Source of the DNA: Candidatus Competibacteraceae bacterium
GTDB lineage: Bacteria > Pseudomonadota > Gammaproteobacteria > Competibacterales > Competibacteraceae
Direction of reading: 5' to 3'
DNA: 9,269 nucleotides
Assembly: GCA_020445005.1 (NCBI GenBank)
Contig: JAGRHM010000646.1
Location: 1 to 9,269, forward strand
The position numbers and the translations under genes were made by a program. Position 1 is the stretch's first letter, and each line of letters begins with the position of its first letter. The notes under the pieces were generated by a model. It saw only the letters and a list, made by a program, of their open reading frames with translations. It made no database searches and was not told where the DNA came from. Of this stretch, positions 1-7,600 are shown piece after piece.

Positions 1-25
1 GACCCGACCTGCAAGACATCACTTC

Positions 26-1318
26 ATGCGTTCCCCCCACACCCAAAGTCTAATGCCTGTCTTGAGCTTGCTATGGCTTCTGGTAGCGCCCGCGATGGCG
101 CACTCGGCCGATAGCTATACGACGCCCAAGGCGTTCATGGATTTGTTCTTCGATTTCACCGGCAGCAACGAATTGGATTATCCTGCGGGCCAACCCACCT
201 TGGGCCAGATGCTGACGCAAGCTGAAATCGCCAAGGAGGCCGCCCTGGGTCCCGCCGGTCCTCTGGTGCTGGTGTTTGGCTCCACGATCGATATCTACGA
301 TGCGACCAGCGGCGCCCGACAGGGTCACGAGCAATTTCGTGCGGATCGTTCAAGCGGCTTCTATGAATTGACCGCGATCAGCCATATCGGGCCGGCGCTG
401 GCCTATCTGGCTGAGATCAGGGCGAACGGGGACACCCGTTGGAAAACGCGCCTTGCTTCGTTGCAAACGCATGTTGGGCAGGTGCGCGCACTCAATCGAC
501 AAACCGCCGACCATTGGCTCGATCAACTCGATCCTCCAGCCTGGCGGGCCCATAAAGCAGAAATTCGCAACATGATAGACTATGCTTGCGCTCAGACACT
601 GGACTATATCAGCAGACAGGATGACGGCAATGGTTTTACTACGGACAGCGTCAACGATGATTTTTTCAATGGCGTCACGGACCGCTTTCCAATCCCGTTT
701 CGGAACGTCATGATTGCGACGTTTATGCTAGAGGCGTTGCGCGGCGCCAGCGAGGTGCAGGCCACGCTCAGCCAACTCGCAATTAATTGGTCCCGCGCCA
801 TGGTGCTGGTCAGCAGCCGCGCGGGGACCAACGTCTCCTCGGGCCTGACCGAGGGCACCAACTGGCTGGTGCTGTTTCTTAAGGCTGCTTCCGGTTTTAC
901 CCTCCCGGATGAGCGGATCAAGATCGTCCCCTATGCCGAAGTACGCGCCTCGCTCGGTCAGGAACGCCTGACATCGGCGGATCTCGATTATTATGTGCAG
1001 CGGGTATGGGGTCCGTTGTTCTATCGTCGCGTCGTATCGGACCAAGTGTTTTCGCGCATCCCAACCCTCTACCTACCGGGGCGCCCGTCGTTGCCGGGCG
1101 ACTATGGCGTGACGGATGCTGGCGCGATCGATCAGTTTATGATCCGTTTGAAACATTCCCTGCGCGATTCCCGCGAAATGCTCTCGAATACCGTAGCCTT
1201 CTGGATGGTTCAGGAACTGGCGAATAAAAACTGGGATCCGGCGACGATCGCGATCCCTGGCCTGACGACGGGCTTTCCGCAAGGCGTGTCAGGCTATCCT
1301 GAAGCCGACCCGCAGTAA
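26..1318 (+). CDS. Predicted secreted protein of unknown function
   Basis: I do not recognise this 430-residue protein. It begins with a clear Sec signal peptide: a short polar start, a hydrophobic core at about residues 11-22 (VLSLLWLLVAP) and a likely signal peptidase I site after Ala-Met-Ala at residues 23-25. No lipobox cysteine is visible, so the mature protein of about 405 residues is probably periplasmic or exported. The rest looks soluble and has no further obvious membrane segment. It contains many aromatic and acidic residues, for example the aspartate/asparagine-rich stretch around residues 199-216, and almost no cysteine. I see no catalytic motif I can name. The start is uncertain: no good Shine-Dalgarno precedes ATG 26, and ATG 53 would still leave a usable signal peptide. 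The gene runs towards the polyketide operon and ends 98 bases from it, so it is not in the same transcript and probably marks the edge of the cluster. Confidence 0.85.
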   Translation: MRSPHTQSLMPVLSLLWLLVAPAMAHSADSYTTPKAFMDLFFDFTGSNELDYPAGQPTLGQMLTQAEIAKEAALGPAGPLVLVFGSTIDIYDATSGARQGHEQFRADRSSGFYELTAISHIGPALAYLAEIRANGDTRWKTRLASLQTHVGQVRALNRQTADHWLDQLDPPAWRAHKAEIRNMIDYACAQTLDYISRQDDGNGFTTDSVNDDFFNGVTDRFPIPFRNVMIATFMLEALRGASEVQATLSQLAINWSRAMVLVSSRAGTNVSSGLTEGTNWLVLFLKAASGFTLPDERIKIVPYAEVRASLGQERLTSADLDYYVQRVWGPLFYRRVVSDQVFSRIPTLYLPGRPSLPGDYGVTDAGAIDQFMIRLKHSLRDSREMLSNTVAFWMVQELANKNWDPATIAIPGLTTGFPQGVSGYPEADPQ

Positions 1319-1335
1319 TCTTATGGAGACCCTGT

Positions 1336-1357
1336 GCCTGGCAAGCCAGCGTCAGGC
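1336..1357. terminator. Weak hairpin in the convergent intergenic gap
   Basis: The 98-base gap between two convergent stop codons contains an inverted repeat, GCCTGGC then 8 bases then GTCAGGC. It gives a 7-bp stem with one G-T pair. No T-run follows on either strand, so it is not a convincing intrinsic terminator. Its place between two gene ends makes some role in termination plausible. Nothing else stands out in the gap. Confidence 0.22.
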
Positions 1358-1416
1358 GTCATGGGGTCTATATTGGGTAGTTCGTCGGGCGTCCGATTAC
1401 GGGTTATGAAACGGTA

Positions 1417-2181
1417 TCAGGAACTCTGCCACAATCCATGTTGTTGCAGAGCGCGGATCGTGTCCAGCGCCGCCGGATCAGCAAGCAACCCACTAATCCG
1501 CGCCACCGCCCGCTCCTCAGTGGCGGCGGCCAACGGCCACAGTTCCTGGCCATAGCGCTTGGCGGCTTGCAGGGAAACCGCCGGCGTGCGATTCATGCTC
1601 AACAGCAACCGGCGCAGAGACTCCTCGCCATCGGCATTCACCTCATCCACCAATCCCAGCGTCAGCGCCTGCACAGCGTCCAAGGTGCGCGCTGTCAACG
1701 CCAGACCGTAGGCGCGCTGCCAACCGATCCGGCGCATTAAAAACGGCAGGACCACCGCCGGAACCAGTCCCAGCAACACCTCGGGCAGATTGAAGGTGGA
1801 ACGCGGCGTGCAGAACGCATAATCGCAAGCCGCCACCAGACCCAAGCCACCCGCCTGGGCGCGTCCATCGATTTGGCAGGCAATCAGGCAAGAACTGGTC
1901 GTAAAACGCGCCAGCAATCGGTAATAGCGACGTGCGGCGGCGGCAATGGCTTCCGGTTCCGTCTCCCGATTCCCACTCAAGGCCGTGAAATCGGTGCCGG
2001 TGCAAAATACTCCTGGTTGACCCGCGATGACCAGTAACCGCAGTTCCGTATCCATCTCCACCTGATCCAGCGCCTGGTTCAACGCTTCTACTGTCGCGCC
2101 ATCCAGCGCATTATGAACCTCCGCGCGATTCAACGTCGCGATCAACGCCCGGCCCCGCCGGCGCATCAATAACGCTTCCAT
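1417..2181 (-). CDS. pksH: Enoyl-CoA hydratase-like dehydratase ECH1 of a beta-branching cassette (PksH type)
   Basis: This is a crotonase-superfamily protein of 254 residues. In the beta-branching pathway ECH1 removes water from the ACP-bound HMG-like intermediate to give a glutaconyl-like unit. Features matching my recollection of PksH are VFCTGTDF (about residues 58-65), GRAQAGGLG (oxyanion-hole loop, about 106-114), the LPEVLLGLVPA stretch (about 132-142) and the following VLPFLMRRIG. The second crotonase catalytic glutamate position is kept (Glu134 in LPEV), while the first is Gly. The GGLG loop differs from the GHGIGGG pattern of the decarboxylating ECH2 (PksI), so ECH1 is the better call. 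I chose ATG 2181 because GGAG lies 6 bases upstream; an in-frame GTG at 2193 would overlap the upstream gene by 10 bases. The ATG sits 2 bases after the stop of the HMG synthase gene, implying translational coupling. It is the last gene of the operon. Confidence 0.88.
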   Translation of the reverse strand: MEALLMRRRGRALIATLNRAEVHNALDGATVEALNQALDQVEMDTELRLLVIAGQPGVFCTGTDFTALSGNRETEPEAIAAAARRYYRLLARFTTSSCLIACQIDGRAQAGGLGLVAACDYAFCTPRSTFNLPEVLLGLVPAVVLPFLMRRIGWQRAYGLALTARTLDAVQALTLGLVDEVNADGEESLRRLLLSMNRTPAVSLQAAKRYGQELWPLAAATEERAVARISGLLADPAALDTIRALQQHGLWQSS

Positions 2182-2183
2182 CC

Positions 2184-3431
2184 TCAGCTCCACCGATACT
2201 GGCGCTGGAAGTTCACAATCCGGTCCAGCATCAACAGACCCCGTCCGGCGAAGTGACTTCGATAAACATCCGCGAAACGCCGCTCGTCCATCACCGCATC
2301 CTGTACCCCAAACTGGGCGCTGCGATTGAGAACAATCAGATCCTCATACTCGGCCATACTCAACGCATAACGCTCGGCCAGGCAGGTCGGCAACGCAAAA
2401 CTCCGCGCCAGGGATTGCGCCTCCTGATCGGCCAGACCGCTGAAAAACTCCGAACAGCAACCCGAACCATAGGAAAATAACCCAATCCGGCGCGGCGCAG
2501 CGAAATCACCCTGCTCCAGCAGCCCGGCTAGCGCCAGGTACAGCGAACCGGAATAGATATTGCCCACCTCCCGGCAGAAGCTCAGCGACGGCTCCAGCCG
2601 GCGGCGGAAATCCTCTTCGATCGCTGGCGGCGGCAAGCGCTTGAGCTTGCGCAGCAAAGTACGATGCGCACCTTTGGCCATGCCGCCAAACGGCGTATGA
2701 AACGCCAGATAATCGAAATACTCCTGAAAATCTACTGGACCCACCCGCTCACCATAGTGCTGGAAGCTGTGCTCAATGCAATCCAGATAAGTCAGCAACG
2801 ACAGATCGGCATCGCCGGTCTCGATCTCAGCGGTAGGCCGGCAGGAATCCATGACCTCGTAACCGTAATACCCATTAGCGCCCGGCTCCAAGGTCAACAA
2901 TCGGGGGTGACGACTCACCAACATGGCTACCGCCGCCGCGCCCTGGGAAGGTTCGGCGTAGGTATGCGGAATAGGCCGGGCGACATCGGTAGTAATCACC
3001 AGCGCCTTGGCATCAATGGGTGCTGCGCTGCGCACCCAGGCCACCGCCATCTGCAACGCTGCCGTACCGCCATAACAGGCGTGCTTGACCTCGAAGTTAC
3101 GGCAATGCCGATTCAGTTGCAGGTAATGATGCACATAAGTACTCATCGCCTTGCCGAAATCCAGCCCCGACTCGGTAGCGACGATCAGCAACTCAATCCG
3201 CTCCCGTTCCGTCGGGGTTAACCGGTTCAACAGGGGTTGCGCCGCATTGACCGCGAACGAGACCGGATCTTCGCCAGGCAACGCCACCGTCTTTTGATGA
3301 AGCAACAGATTCTGAAATCGCTGGGTGTCCAGACCCCGGGCCTGCGCCAACCGGTTGACATCCAGCACGGCCCGACCGGGATACACATTCAGCGCATCGA
3401 TACCCACGGGAATGAAAGAGGAATCAGACAT
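2184..3431 (-). CDS. pksG: HMG-CoA synthase-like enzyme of a beta-branching cassette (PksG type)
   Basis: This 415-residue protein has the usual length of polyketide HMG synthases. In known pathways the enzyme takes acetyl from a donor ACP and condenses it with the beta-ketone of the polyketide held on an acceptor ACP, creating the carbon branch. The catalytic triad is visible: Glu87 in VATESGLDFGKA, Cys119 in KHACYGGTAALQ and His245 in AFHTPFGGMAKGAHR. The C-terminal signature FSYGSGCCSEFFSG (319-332) is also present. The FHTPFGG-KGAHR and ACYGGT wording fits the PksG/CurD/MupH group, and the adjoining decarboxylase and ECH1 genes support a secondary-metabolism role rather than mevalonate synthesis. 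The start is ATG 3431, 8 bases after the stop of the decarboxylase gene; the Shine-Dalgarno there is weak, so translation may depend on coupling. All key residues are intact. Confidence 0.95.
   Translation of the reverse strand: MSDSSFIPVGIDALNVYPGRAVLDVNRLAQARGLDTQRFQNLLLHQKTVALPGEDPVSFAVNAAQPLLNRLTPTERERIELLIVATESGLDFGKAMSTYVHHYLQLNRHCRNFEVKHACYGGTAALQMAVAWVRSAAPIDAKALVITTDVARPIPHTYAEPSQGAAAVAMLVSRHPRLLTLEPGANGYYGYEVMDSCRPTAEIETGDADLSLLTYLDCIEHSFQHYGERVGPVDFQEYFDYLAFHTPFGGMAKGAHRTLLRKLKRLPPPAIEEDFRRRLEPSLSFCREVGNIYSGSLYLALAGLLEQGDFAAPRRIGLFSYGSGCCSEFFSGLADQEAQSLARSFALPTCLAERYALSMAEYEDLIVLNRSAQFGVQDAVMDERRFADVYRSHFAGRGLLMLDRIVNFQRQYRWS
2188..2191 (-). promoter_or_regulatory. Ribosome binding site deciding the ECH1 start
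   Basis: GGAG lies inside the last codons of the upstream HMG synthase gene, with a 6-base spacer to ATG 2181. This favours the ATG over the upstream GTG at 2193, which has no comparable site. Confidence 0.5.
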
Positions 3432-3439
3432 GGAGCAAC

Positions 3440-4684
3440 TCAGGTCGAATAACGGGAAATAGCCACGCTACTGTTGATGCCGCCGAAACTGAAGGCATTG
3501 GACAGGGCATGATGGACGGTTACCGGTTCCGCAGTCAGTCCAGCGAAACGCAGATCGGCAGCAACCGGCTGTTCCAGAAAAGGATTGGGATGGAGAAAAC
3601 CGTGTTGAATCTGCACAATCACCGCTGCGGCTTCCAGCAGACCCGCAGCGAAGAAACAATGTCCAAATAATGCCTTGCTGGCGTTAATGATCGGGTCGCC
3701 TGTCGCGTCAAATACCTCGCGGACCGCCGCGCATTCCGCCGCATCGCCTACGGGGGTGCCCGTGCCATGCGCATTGAGCGTATCGATAGCGGACGGGTCC
3801 AGCCGAGCATCCGCCAGCGCTAGGCGCATGGCCCGCGCCTCTCCGGTCACATCGGGTTCCGCGCCTTGCCGGCCATCCAGGGTCAGCCCGATACCGGACA
3901 GTTCTGCCAGAATAGTCACTTGGCGCTGCTGTGCATGATCGAGAGTTTCCAGCACTAGCGCCGCGCTGCCGTGGCCGAGCGCCATACCTGCGGACTGTTG
4001 GTCAAAAGGTCGACAACCACAAGCTGGTTCATCGTTCAGCACACCCAAATTGACAAGGGCTTGCCGCTCCAGATCGCCAAAATCCGCCAGCGGTCCCACG
4101 CACAGGCAAGTCGACGTCGCGCCGGCGCGCAGCAACTGCGCCGCCTGATACAGAGCCACATTACCGCTGGCTGCGCTGCCGCCAACGGTGAACCCCGGCC
4201 CGTGCAAGCCGAATATCTCACTTAACGCTGCCATCACGCCAGTATCGACAAAATTCACTGCATAACGGGGATTCAGATAATCCGGTTGCTCCAGGAAGCG
4301 CCGATAATGGGTTTGTGCATAATGCTGGTGAATATTGTTACCTGCAACAATCAGCGCCGGATTATCCACCCTGCCGGTCAGAAGTCCCGCCTGCGCAAGC
4401 GCCTCCAGGGCTACCTCGGCAGCGACCTGGCTAGCGATCGGGGCGCCGCGCAAGGCTCGCTGCGCCCGCATGGCCAGGTCGCCATATTTCGGCGGCAGCG
4501 CTGTAAAGCTCGCCAGCGGTTGATAATTCGGCAACCAGAATCCCGGCCAGTCGCTATTCATCCCTGGATAAACGCCAAATCCGCAGCGGCCCGCGCGCAG
4601 GGCCACCGCCAGTTCCGGGACATTAGCCGCGATGCTGGCGCGCGCGCCCAGTCCGGTTACCACCAGTCGAGGCCGAGCCGTCAC
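3440..4684 (-). CDS. pksF: Ketosynthase-like malonyl-ACP decarboxylase of a beta-branching cassette (PksF type)
   Basis: This is a free-standing KAS-fold protein of 414 residues. In characterised cassettes it decarboxylates malonyl on the donor ACP to acetyl-ACP, the substrate of the HMG synthase. The fold is clear from RLVVTGLG at the N terminus, His306 in NAHGTGTPVGD, Lys337 and His342 in KALFGHCFFAAG, and SNAFSFGGINSS near the C terminus. The nucleophile Cys is missing: the site reads TVGGSAASGNVAL (about 166-178). An ungapped match to VDTACSSSLVAL puts Ala171 at the Cys position and Ser170 just before it. Loss of Cys rules out normal condensation and fits a decarboxylase. I chose GTG 4684 because it overlaps the PKS stop in a GTGA and places the KAS domain start within a few residues; GGGGAG lies 4 bases upstream. 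An in-frame ATG at 4738 would add 18 residues with no family resemblance. A condensing role as a chain-length factor is less likely given the neighbours. Confidence 0.88.
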   Translation of the reverse strand: MTARPRLVVTGLGARASIAANVPELAVALRAGRCGFGVYPGMNSDWPGFWLPNYQPLASFTALPPKYGDLAMRAQRALRGAPIASQVAAEVALEALAQAGLLTGRVDNPALIVAGNNIHQHYAQTHYRRFLEQPDYLNPRYAVNFVDTGVMAALSEIFGLHGPGFTVGGSAASGNVALYQAAQLLRAGATSTCLCVGPLADFGDLERQALVNLGVLNDEPACGCRPFDQQSAGMALGHGSAALVLETLDHAQQRQVTILAELSGIGLTLDGRQGAEPDVTGEARAMRLALADARLDPSAIDTLNAHGTGTPVGDAAECAAVREVFDATGDPIINASKALFGHCFFAAGLLEAAAVIVQIQHGFLHPNPFLEQPVAADLRFAGLTAEPVTVHHALSNAFSFGGINSSVAISRYST

Positions 4685-7600
4685 GCCACTCCCCGCTCTT
4701 CTTGAATCAAAGACGACTGGGTCAAGGATGAACGGCAATGCGCGTACAACACGGCTGTCAGCTCCCGCAAATTGGTCACCGCCGCCAATTCCTTGCGCGG
4801 CACATTAACACCCAGGGTTTCCATACTGCATACCGCCACCTCGGCGCGATCCAGCGAATTAGCGCCCAGCTCGCGCAAGCTGGCGTCCAGCGTAATCGCC
4901 TCCGGGGGCAGATGCGGTAGAATCTCCAGGACATGGCGCTTCACCACCTGAAAGACCTGTTCCATCTGGGCATTTTCTTCCCCGGAAAATGCGGGATCGT
5001 GGGCAGCGCTGGGTTGAGTTAACCAAGTAATAATATGTCGAGCCACCTCGCCAATCGCCGGCTCCAGCCCCAGCGAGAAATGATCCGCCGCCACTTTCAC
5101 CAAATATGGCGGTCGCGCCAGCCAGCGACTCCAACCATAATCCTCCTCTTCGTTAGCCGCCTGTTGCACCGGTTGCAGCGCCAAGTCGTTATCCGCGCCG
5201 ATGAAACCGCGCGTCGAGCGCACCAGCAACACCGGCAACCTCGGATCAAGGCAGGGTTGCGGCTGGTAGGCTTCCAGCAACTCGGCATGGCGTTGCATCA
5301 GTTCCAGTTGGCGACGCAACAACGTCTCCAGTTCCCCGGACTGCTGCGGAATCGCCGGACAAACCGCACGCAGATGACGGGCCGCTGTTGCGACCTGCGC
5401 CGCCCGATCGCCGGATAAATGCTCCGGTTTTAGTAACTCGCTACCCTGCCATTGCAGAATCAGCAAATTAGCCACTGCCTGCACCATGAATCCATCCGAG
5501 GAAAGATCATGCAGGGCATGCATGGCCTCGCCGCCCGGCGCGTAGGCATCGAGCAGCAGCAATCCCTGAATTTTCTCGCCCTGATCGAGGAGTTGCCGAG
5601 CCATTTCAAAAGCCACCGCACCGCCGAAGGAATAACCGCCGAGCAAGTAGGGACCGTGCGGTTGAGTTTGTCGGACCGCGGCGACATAAGCAGCTGCCAT
5701 CGCCTCCAGGGTAGCAAAGGGACTAGCCTGATCACGCAAAGCGCGCGCGGGAAAACCGTAAACCGGCCATTCCTCGCCCAGCGCCTCTGCCAGTCGCGCC
5801 ACCCAGGCGATTTCACCCACCACGCTATGCACCCAGAAACTGGCCGGTTGGCTGCCGGTGGCGCGAATCGCCAGAATCGACGCAGCGGGTAAGGGTTCGG
5901 ATGCTTCTGCAGTTTGCGGAACGACGCCGGGCTGAGGCGTTGCGCGTTGCTCAAGCCAGGTGACCAGTTCAGCGATGGTCCGGTATTCAAACAACAGCGT
6001 TTTGGGCAACGGCCCGGTCTGCCGCTCCAGACATTGCAACACACCAATCGCGATCAGCGAATCAACGCCGTACTGCTCAAAGGGCGTGTGCTCGTCCAGA
6101 TCCTCCTCATCGACTTTCAATACTTCCCGCAGGGCGGCGCGGACCAGTTGTTCCAGCAGTTCGGGGGTATGCATTCCCTCCCTTGGATAAGGAGGGGTGG
6201 CGCGCAGCGCCGGGGTGGTTCGACTCGCCACACCCTCCTCTACACCCATTCGCGCCAATACGCTCGGCATGGCCTTCAGTACGGCAATTTGGTGGGTCTC
6301 CCCGGCCAGGATGCGCTCCAGCGTGGGTAGACCTTCATCGGCCTGAATCGCCCCGATCCCCTGAGTGGTCGCCAGTCGTTGCACGGTCGCATTCGCCGCA
6401 ACGCCCATTTCGCCCCAATAGCCCCAGTTAGTGACCCGCACTGGAATGTTGAGCAGCACGGGCAGCGCCAAACCGATAGCATCCTGGCCAACGCTTGCGG
6501 CAGTGTAATTACCCTGTCCAGGGTTGGCGGTCAAGGATGCCGTGGACGAGAACAATGCGAGCCAGTCCGGTGGTTCGCCCTCGCTTAACGCCAGAGCCAG
6601 CGCAACCGTACCTGCCAGTTTGGGGCGCAAAACGGCGATAAAATCCGCTTCGCTTAACCGGGCCAGCAATCCATCGCGCAGTACGGCGGCGGCGTGGATC
6701 ACGCCATGCAGGCGTCCCCAGCGGTCGTGCACCTCACGGCAAACTGCTCGCATCGCGCTCAGGTCGGCTACATCACCTTGCAGGTAAAGCGCCTCGCCGC
6801 CCATCGCGCGTAGTTCATCAAGCCGGGCTTGTATCTCTGGATCAACCGGACGTCGGCCCACCAGCACCAACCGCGCTTGATAATTGCGGGCTAAATATTG
6901 AGCAACTGTGAAACCCAGCCCGCCAGCGCCGCCAATAATCAGATAGGTCCCGCCGATCCGGAAGGGCGGCTCCGCTGGCGCCGGCAGAGACTGGCGCAGC
7001 AGTTGCGGTTGATAGCGCTGATCGCCGCGCCAGGCGACGGTGGCAAAGGGCAACGCACCGGATTCGGCGGCCAGCCTTTGCCCCGCATCAGTCCGCACTT
7101 CGAGCAAATCTGCCCGACTCAAATCGAGACAGGTCACTGCCAGACCGGGATTTTCCCGACCCATCACTTTGGCCAGGCCGCGACAGGCTGCGCCATACGG
7201 TAAACGTGGCGTTTCATCGCCGACTGCCTCACTGTCATGGGTGACAACAACTAGATGTGGATGGGCCACTGTCAGCGGTTGCGCCGCCAAGGCTTGTCCC
7301 AACCGGAACAACGGCAGCAAACCTCGCTCCTCAGAGATCTCCAGCGTCGCCAGATCAAGTTCCGTCTCATCCTGCACACCGCTGAGAAAATAAATCCGGC
7401 CACAATCGGGGATGTCCTGCAACAGACGGCTGAAATCGGCGACCGAGCGGGCGTCGATCCACCAGCCATGACGATCACGTTGCCAGCAATTCGCTAACCA
7501 AACCTCATGGACGGTATTGCGCGGGAAGGCGGATCGCAGCGCAGCACTCAATCCAAAATCCTGCTCCGCGCGCAGAATCAAAACATCGCCGGCCAACGGC

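Noticed and set aside
1321..1416. A possible strong bidirectional terminator between the convergent genes
   Set aside because: Only a 7-bp hairpin with one G-T pair is present and no T-run follows on either strand, so it is listed only at low confidence.
2664..3221. A 185-residue plus-strand open frame opposite the HMG synthase gene
   Set aside because: The minus-strand frame has the complete HMG synthase catalytic residues and family length. The opposite frame has no recognisable motif and is a shadow of GC-rich coding sequence.
5460..6047. A 195-residue minus-strand open frame inside the PKS
   Set aside because: It is out of frame with the TE and ACP1 domains, whose motifs are clear. Its Arg/Pro/Cys/Trp-rich composition is typical of a shifted frame.
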